NCBI GenBank assembly: GCA_012845835.1
Contig: JABAKD010000030.1
Location: 15,703,210-15,767,209, forward strand
Origin: Undaria pinnatifida
Lineage: Eukaryota > Sar > Phaeophyceae > Laminariales > Alariaceae
DNA: 64,000 nucleotides
Direction of reading: 5' to 3'
Shown here: piece after piece, positions 56,840 to 64,000 of the stretch
How positions within the stretch are numbered: position 1 is the stretch's first letter
How the letters are laid out: each line of letters begins with the position of its first letter
Notes under the pieces: generated by a model
What the model was told of the DNA's origin: nothing
Database searches by the model: none
What the model saw: only the letters and a program-made list of their open reading frames with translations
Made by a program: the position numbers and the translations under genes

Positions 56840-58640
56840 GACCAGTCGGGACTGCTGTAACAATCCCCAAACAACTTGGAATCGAGGCAACAGGAACCTC
56901 GAACGTATGAAGACATACCATGGAATAATGGAAGAGTCCGCTAACATTAAGATGCTCAACAGAGGGGCCCCGACGTCTGATGGAAGCCCCAAAAATCTAT
57001 CAAGGCTGGAATTGCTCGACGTGTGCGATGCTACAGTTATCCAGGCCAGGATTGATCTACATTCATGATATTCAATAGGTCCCAAGCAATCTCACACTTG
57101 CACCGCTGGACATGACATACCCAGTTTTGCAGCCAAAAGGCAGCCGCCAACGGGTCAACTCCCGTTTGGGGGTACCTCACAGGGCACCAGGAACTCTATG
57201 CCGTTTACAGAAGTGGGCACTTAAACAGTCCAGGCAAACGCAAATTTCGCGAACAATCAGCACGAAAACGGATGCTCATACACAGCATCCGTCTAATGGG
57301 CGTCGCTGTTTCATTTGCTTGCACCTATAAGCACCATGGAATACAAACGACTAGCGGAAACAACGGTATGCATGAAGTAAACGCACCGCCGTCAAACTCT
57401 ACTTGGTGATCTCAAGCTCGACGCATTCGACAAGTCGAAACCGGAAACGATTCGACGCCAACACTCACAGGCGTGTCCACACATGAGTGTTCAGCACGGA
57501 TCTAACATCTACAGATGCGTAAGTGACCCTGCGTATATCCAATCGATGATCGACAGACTAACGTGCAACGGCGATACCACTCCCCCCATGCGTTCTCAAC
57601 AACTCAATGGTGACATTATTAACTTCGCAAGGTGCTGGTGGAGCTTATCCAAACACGTGCGAGCTGAAGAGCCATGCAGCACACGCGAAAGAACAAGAAG
57701 CATGGAGGGCCAGCGAGCCATCTCTAGCTTCTGCCTGTTTGTACAATCAATTATCTAGAGCAGAAACGGGGCAATATACGAAAACATTTCGATCTCCTAG
57801 AACACAACACACACAACACCGGTTTCGGTACCATATACACACTAGTGCGGGTTGTGTGAATGCCGAGGCAAGGCAGGAGCACGCGCCTATCCTGCCACTA
57901 CTCTCTCGCCATCTTCCTCTACACTTCGTCTTGTGAACAATGTCAACGTACTATTCGACACTGAATGTGACATTCACCTTCAGCATCAAGACCTGCCTGA
58001 GCTGGCGATCAGCGAACTTGAGACTATTTTCGACCGAATCGACCCGCGGATTCCACATGTCGACACCGACATCTCAAAGCGCGAAGAGGTTTAACAACTG
58101 TTCGTCTTCCCAAAAGCCAGGGCCACGGAATCGGAGACACCTTACCGCTGCCAGGATATAGCTGTATGGGACCGCTCCTCGAACGTGATGATAGGGATAA
58201 CCAGGCCGACGAAGGCTACGCATGTTCCACGCACGTGTCTGATTCATCACGTTCAGCCTTAGGGAGTTGACGTTCCCGGTACGGTAGCCAGCAGAATTGG
58301 AACTATCTCCCACAAAATGAACCTGGAGAAGGAAGAAACGAAAATGGGGAGCATCAACGATGTTCCCACACAACCATAGCTGGGAATCAAGAACAACCGA
58401 AGCGTTACGTGGACATAGATATGTGCACAATTAGCACGGTTCCAGTACGTGACACCCTAACGTCCAGTAGTGGTGTTGCCTTCTCATGTTTACCCATGGG
58501 GCATACTATCCAAACTCCGCCAATCACCGGTCTTAAGCGAGAGTACGAACTAGGATACGAGGTCATCGCGGTGACAAGAGCCAATGTTTTGTTATCATAG
58601 ACAAATTCATCATCACATCGCGACAAGCACACGGGACAGG
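56840..58640. other. Coding-like but unassigned region
   Basis: Several frames of natural composition occur on both strands. On the plus strand 57852-58094 contains VNVLFDTECDIHLQHQDL, which resembles a retropepsin active site (LFDTG) with Glu in place of Gly. 58409-58600 contains VAFSCLPMGHTIQTPPITGL. On the minus strand 58074-58430 is open for 118 codons from an ATG. I cannot decide which strand was coding. A decayed retroelement gag-protease region is one possibility. Confidence 0.25.
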
Positions 58641-58710
58641 AGCTCGATGATAGTGTAACAAAGGAAAACCCACTCGAGTGCCTTTAATATCTGCTACACT
58701 TTTTTTATCA

Positions 58711-61381
58711 CTATAACGGTGGAGCCAAATTTATGACACTTTGACGTCGATCCACCTGCAGGGTCTCGATCGAGTCGTCGTCGTCTAGATTAACCCAGCC
58801 GTTTATTCCTCCCGTTCCCACCGCAGCCATGAAGGACAACACCTTGCTTTGAATCGTGAAGCCCACGGAGCTCCAGCTGCACGCCAATACGATCAGTATG
58901 GCCGCTATCCCCGTGTTCCATCCGATCGCCTCCCCCAGCAGCACCGCGGCAAACGCGGTGCCCCAGATCGGCTCGGACGAAAAGATTACGGCCGACTCTG
59001 CCGCCGAAACCTTCTCCATAGCCAGAGTCTCGAAGAACACAGTCATCGATGTGGTCACAAGCCCCACCCAGAGGAGTGACAAGGGAACGGCCAGCGATGC
59101 GGAAGGCTGTAAAACGGTCTCGTGGAGCCTTTCGAAGGACACCGGGAACTGCCCGGCTTGGGCGCACCAGCCGATCGCCAGGACCGCCACCGTCAGCAAA
59201 TGCGCCGCCACAATACCGAGCGTATCCCCGGGATGTTTCCGAGTGCTCCGCTCGGTCAGCCAGAAGACGACGCCAAAACTGTTACAGTATCGGGAGTAGA
59301 ACAGTAATATCACATTCGGGGGTAGGGTTTGGCGGGGACGTGGTTAAATCGATGACTGTTGTGGAACCTTGCGAACATCATGTAAGGGGGAGAGCTGGGG
59401 TATGAAATTCTGGTGAAAGGTAGGTCCTTGCAACCAAGAGCAAACTCAAAACACTCGTAAGGTACGCATCATAGGATGCAGCGTTGTGCGTCCTGTCTCC
59501 CTCCTTCTATCCCTTTCTCGAGTGATCACCCAAACACCTGAATTCACATAACGCGAAACACAACAAATCGAAAACCAGCAGCAACACACCCAAGGGGGCC
59601 GTAGAATCTTAGCTTAAACTTACGGCCACCTCCTCGCCGTGCGGCACGGCGTATAACCCCTTTCCAAGCCCAAACTCACCACACCGGCTGCGCCAGGGCC
59701 CACGCATCCCCCGTGCTTGGCCGTGACTCCACCCCGATAAGTTCTAGACACGCCACCCCCGCCACCGCCAGTAGAGCCGGAAACCAGGGGCCGTTGAGAG
59801 TGGCAAGCACCACCCCCTGGCACTTCCTGTCCGCCACTTCAGTTGCCTTAGCTTTCTTCTCCGTCTCCTCGTCTGCAGCACCGAAAATTGCGTCCATGAT
59901 AGGGACGACGATCACGGACAGACTGCAGATGAAGGCAGCTGTTGAAGCTGCCGTGGTCGTGAGTGATTTTGACTGTGCCCAGAAGCCAACGGCGTCAAAC
60001 AAGCCGATCTGGGTAGAGGAGACATATGAGGAGTGGCGACGTTAGCCGCATGAAAATGGCGGTGCCACCAGGAGCAGGAATGTATAAACATATTCAGGCA
60101 CATCGGTAGCTGAGGTGATATGTTGTGGGCGTTGTCTTGTTGGGGAGTCTCATGGGCTTTGCGCTTGGCCAGGGTTCCTAATCGTCTCAAGCGAGTAACA
60201 TTTCAAACGTTCCGTCAAACACATAGGTTTCGAAACCGCCCCCCCGCAAAGCCCGTGGTGATTAGAACTCGTACACAGCCCGTGGGAGGTTATACCCTCA
60301 ACTGTCTACTGAGCAAGCCATGTTTATCGTTGTCTTCCCTGCCACCCCTCGGTGCTATCCCTAACGTTTATCGTACACAGATTCAGGTCGCCGTTGGCTC
60401 GTCGCTAATCGTTTTTGCCGACTAGCTCTTTCGCACCCTCGACGAAACAGCTACAAAACTGTGACAGTCTACTGTTAGCATAAGTCCCACAATAATCGCC
60501 ATAGACGTGCCGTGTCATAAACGTGCCGTGTCAAAACATACTTTTCCTCGACACAAAAGACACTTTACCTCGACACCTGCTCGGAAGACTCCGGGATTTA
60601 TCTTCATCAGGAACGGCAGGAACGGGATCACCGCTACCGTGAATCTTAACGCTGTCGCCAGACTCATGGGAACGGTCTCCTCTATTAACTTTACGCACCC
60701 GAAGTTGGTTCCGTACAGCATGGCCGCGCCTGCAAGCAACCCTCTCGAAGCCCACAAACCTGCGCCGCTACTCACCGCCTTCATCTCTGCCTGCTCTTCC
60801 TCCTGCCCCGCCTTCTCCCTGCCACGTTCCGCCTCCATGGCATCGACATTCCTCTCTCCTTCATCGACTGACCATGGTTCAGCAGAGAAGAGATGGGTTT
60901 TCTGCAGTGACGTTTTCGACTGGTGGTCGGCGGAACCGTAGGAGGTGGGAGTGGCAGCAGTTTTGGAAAATAATCGGTTGGAGTTTGGTTTCCATCCGTC
61001 GCTGCTGCTACTGCTGCGGTCGTCGCACATTTCGGATGAGGATCGCGTTGCACGAAACCTCGTGTAGGGCCGCTGCAACGTGCGAGGAGACGGCCCAGCT
61101 GCTATCGATGGATCTGCGTGAGCGAGAGCGGTGATGCGCCGCCTATCTGTCGCTGCGTACGCGAGCCATGACCCTGGTGCGAGGCGGAGAAGATTTGGGG
61201 AAATCGTGCCGTGGTTGGGAGATTTAAGCATCACGTCATGTTTCACGTCTGTCGTTACCTTCACGGTTTCGGGTGAAAATGGCGATAAGAAGTGAGATAC
61301 ATCATTGTTCATTCCAGCGGGACTCAACAAGACGTGACAACAAGCAAGAGCCGATTGAAGAGCTGTATATTGCTTGCACAT
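58711..61381 (-). CDS. EamA/DMT-family membrane transporter, three exons
   Basis: Exon 1 is 61381-60569 (ATG to GTCGAG|GTAAAG), exon 2 60008-59680 (CTACCCAG|ATCGGC to GTGTG|GTGAGT), exon 3 59278-58711 (TAACAG|TTTTGG to TAG). The phases fit and give 569 residues. Residues 1-210 are a Ser/Arg/Thr-rich leader; an in-frame Met at residue 24 is an alternative start. The first EamA repeat spans the end of exon 1 (GLLAGAAMLYGTNFGCVKL, LRFTVAVIPFLPFL) and exon 2 (GLFDAVGFWAQSKSLTTTAA, STAAFICSLSVIVVPIMD). The second is in exon 3 (LLWVGLVTTSMTVFFETLAM, then SSEPIWGTAFAAVLLGEAIG), with the family's conserved late S-x-E-P-x-W/F. About ten membrane helices are expected. EamA proteins export or exchange small metabolites; the substrate cannot be read from sequence. 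The leader suggests plastid-membrane targeting (inference). A MITE ends 40 bp upstream of the ATG. Confidence 0.88.
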
Positions 61382-61420
61382 TGATCTATTGCGGGACTCG
61401 TACCTGTCACCAATGTCCTG

Positions 61421-61665
61421 AGAGGGGGGTCACTTTGAGGTCTCGTTTGGGGTGACTCGGGGGAACTCTCGCGAGTGACCTCCCTGATCCTTGCAGTCTT
61501 AAGCTTTTGTGCTGTAATTATTTTGCGATAATGATCCGCAACGGAATGGTAAGCCACGCTGCGCGAAAAAAGTAGCCTGCACTATTTCTTTGTCCAAGAG
61601 GTACAGTCACTCGTACGAGTGGCGAAAACCGAGCAGTGAAAATAAAGGCACCCCCGCTACCGTAG
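61421..61665 (-). mobile_element. MITE, family 2, copy B
   Basis: The reverse complement starts CTACGGTAGCGGGGGTGCC and contains TTTTCACTG and CTCGTACGAGTGACTGTACC, matching the left half of the element at 10747-11034. The other end (GAGGTCACTCGC...AAGTGACCCCCCTC) matches that element's right half but has lost the outermost bases. It lies 40 bp upstream of the EamA start codon. Confidence 0.6.
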
Positions 61666-63050
61666 CCTTGGTTCCGTCCTTGTAGGCAATTACGCAAACG
61701 CATCGAGCATATTGCTTAACCATTCAAAAGGTTATGAGCCTCGTGTTTCCCCTGTATGGCGCCAGGTAGTCACGTGGTTGCCAATTATTCACCATGAATA
61801 CACCTAGAAGCGTTTTGATAACGTCCTCGTTGGGTTATACGGACCAAGACCTTCCCGTCGGCCGACTTTGTCAAAAGAGTTCGGGAGGTGCAAATCTCGT
61901 TCTATTGGATCAAATATGTCGCGTTAGTGTGTCAGATACAGTTTGAAAGTCTATCCGGGCGCCCTTCCTGAAAAACAGATCTGCAACGATACGACTTTTT
62001 CGAGAAAAGGTCGGTAGTCACACCAAATGTTAGACCCGGTTGGCATGAACATTGCGACTCTGCTGCACGAAAGCAACAAGGAGCGGCGTTGTCAAGATTT
62101 GTGATAAGTTTAACTCACAGACTGGTTCAAATTAAAGTCCCGAAATTTATTCCCCGGATATTTTCACGCCGTTTCTTGGATTCAGACCGTGAAATTTTGC
62201 ACACGTCTTCTATGTGCCGTTCGTTGCGAAGCTGTCACATACATGTCGTTGTTGTTTTGCTAGAGTTTTCCTCTGTTGAGTGTTGTTGAGAATTTGGACT
62301 ACCTTAGACCAACCATTGTCGGAAAAAAAAAAGAAAAAGCCACGAGGGTCAGGCCTCGGGATGAGCATGCAGAACACGTGCGTGCAAATTTTCAGAGTCT
62401 GTCTCTCAAAAAGGCGTGGACATTTTGACTTAAACGTGAGTTTGATAATTATTTTCATTCAAACGATTTAGTTTTGGTGCAGGATCCAGTTTTGCGATAG
62501 ATTCTGATTTATTTTGAACATAGGCAGGTCAAACGTTTGATTTTTTGAGCGAAAAATTCTACAGACATGCCTTGGAGTACCTCTAATCGGTTCGTGCAAG
62601 ATGAGGCGCAACCTTCTTTTTCTCCCCCGTTCGGAAAAAACCTGCATATAATTGAAAACATCACACGTCTGATATTGGTAGATACGAGTTTCGCTTCTAG
62701 AGACAGCCCGCGGCCGTTTTAAAAAATTGGCCATGTCACCCTCTTCCATTTGTCATGGGGGCCAGTATGATACCGATTATTCACCCTTTATTTGATCAAA
62801 TATCGCGAGCGGTGTTGCTTTTAACGTGATCCAGCCTGTACTTGTTGATATGTCCTATCTGAACGATGTCTCGCTTGTATTGCAGCTATCGCATAGGTGG
62901 ACATTTACGCGACAGAAGGACATCGGGTCAATTGCAGAAGGGCCACGCGTTTTTGCTTTTACAAACCTGGCATATGTGATGTGGTGTAATCTACAGTAAC
63001 TTTGTATCCCTACATTTCCTTCTCGGTGTAAGGTTACTTCTACAGACTGA
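61666..63050. other. No gene recognised
   Basis: AT-rich spacer without recognisable coding. Short frames on both strands, such as 62468-62749 minus, have no domain. Confidence 0.4.
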
Positions 63051-63291
63051 TTCTACGATAGCCCCCCCCCGAAAAAATCGATTTTCTTTAACCGACGTTT
63101 CATGACTGCTCGACAAGAGGAAGGATGCTCTGAAAAGTACGTCTCCGTGTATTTCCTTGTTTGCGAAGGACGATCGACCGATGGAGTCGGGGTGGCGAAG
63201 GGCACCGAATTTCAGGAGACACGGCCGGGAGCTTGTTTCCAAACCGGCGATTTCGTTACAGAAAAGTTGGGGGGGGATGGCTACCGTAGAA
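63051..63291 (+). mobile_element. MITE, family 1, copy B
   Basis: The ends are TTCTACGATAGCCCCCCCC and, on the other strand, TTCTACGGTAGCCATCCCCC. Most of the 241 bp aligns with the reverse complement of 14083-14319, including GAAGGATGCTCTGAAAAGTA, ATCGACCGATG and ACCGGCGATTTCGTTAC. Confidence 0.7.
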
Positions 63292-64000
63292 CGACTGTAC
63301 ATACATGTACGTATGTGTCGAAGGCGATCGGCGATATAGACTTCGAAGACACTAACAATTGGTGATTTGCACTCTGAGGGTTGTCTTGCGAGCTGGAGTA
63401 TATCGACCTACACATACTTCAGTGATAGTAAAAGGCGGCCAGTCCCTTCCCTTGCATCTACTGGTGTAGAAAAAATCACGTTTTTCCAGTTTCTCCGGTA
63501 CATCTGTTCCCAGGATTGTCGATTATGCTAGCACGATCATACGACAGGACCAGTTGAGCCTTTGGACGTAAGGTGCTCTGAGGAGCTCGGACCGAGCATG
63601 ATTGTCGACTGCAGCGGAATTTGAGGAGGCTACAGTCGAAACGGAGGGGAACCAATATGCTGGGAAGGCTACTTAGTCTCTGAGGACCACAAGGTCGAGG
63701 CCCAACGTTTAACTGACAAGCGCATGGCTTGGTTTGCTGCACTGCAAGTACAGAAATAATCTTGCCAAGACAATCCTCCGCGGAGAGGAGCCGCCGCGGA
63801 ATGGACAGACGCCCAAGGGAACACTGCATTCTCGACGACTCAGGATTTCCTATAGGGAGTTATCCTAGATGTTGTCAGGCAGTTGAAATGGCAGCGAAAG
63901 CAAGGAGCAGCAAGAAGAGCCAATTGAAATAATAGCTTCAGTAGTAAATAGCGTGGATACCGGAGGAAAAACGACTGGAGGAAACTAACGCTAACCAACC
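63292..64000. other. No gene recognised
   Basis: A short plus-strand frame at 63729-63932 has no domain. No further feature is visible up to the window edge. Confidence 0.35.

Overview
The window looks like nuclear DNA of a photosynthetic stramenopile, most likely a brown alga. The organism call is inference. It rests on one convincing multi-exon gene with GT-AG introns (an EamA/DMT-family transporter with a long Ser/Arg-rich N-terminal leader, as in plastid-directed proteins), very low gene density, and a mixture of Ty3/gypsy, Ty1/copia and LINE-type retroelements. No bacterial operon structure, rRNA or complete tRNA gene is visible.

Layout. 0.4-1.3 kb (+): last two exons of an unidentified gene, with a miniature LTR element (TRIM) in the intron. 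2.1-2.5 kb: tandem repeats. 6.1-7.2 kb (-): orphan first exon of an EamA paralog. 8.8-10.4 kb (-): two truncated LINE 3' ends. 10.4-13.4 kb: a hairpin repeat, a MITE and a G-rich modular repeat. 14.1 kb: a second MITE type. 15.9-20.1 kb (-): decayed Ty3/gypsy element. 20.8-24.4 kb (-): decayed LINE with endonuclease, reverse transcriptase and a 340 bp C/T tract. 26.0-27.5 kb: an in-frame 66 bp minisatellite and one hypothetical ORF. 28.2-33.4 kb: modular repeats and a complex satellite interrupted by an 0.8 kb segment. 35.3-40.6 kb (+): Ty1/copia element with both LTRs (about 93% identical by eye) and a MITE nested in its RT-RNase H region. 40.8-44.1 kb: an interspersed repeat and a degenerate satellite. 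44.7-52.7 kb (+): unusual decayed gypsy-like element with gag, duplicated zinc-knuckle motif, NADAR-like domain, protease-like segment, integrase and an SH3/Tudor-like tail, but no visible reverse transcriptase. 53.8-54.5 kb (+): LINE 3' fragment. 54.5-55.3 kb: second copy of the 41 kb interspersed repeat. 56.8-58.6 kb: coding-like but unassigned sequence. 58.7-61.4 kb (-): complete three-exon EamA transporter gene with a MITE ending 40 bp upstream of its ATG. 63.1 kb: another MITE.

The only gene that looks complete and functional is the EamA transporter at the right end. The rest is mostly decayed mobile elements and their tandem or hairpin derivatives. Three small transposon families share the terminal core CTACGRTAG, which suggests mobilisation by related transposases. 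The most unusual object is the NADAR-containing, RT-less retroelement at 44.7-52.7 kb.
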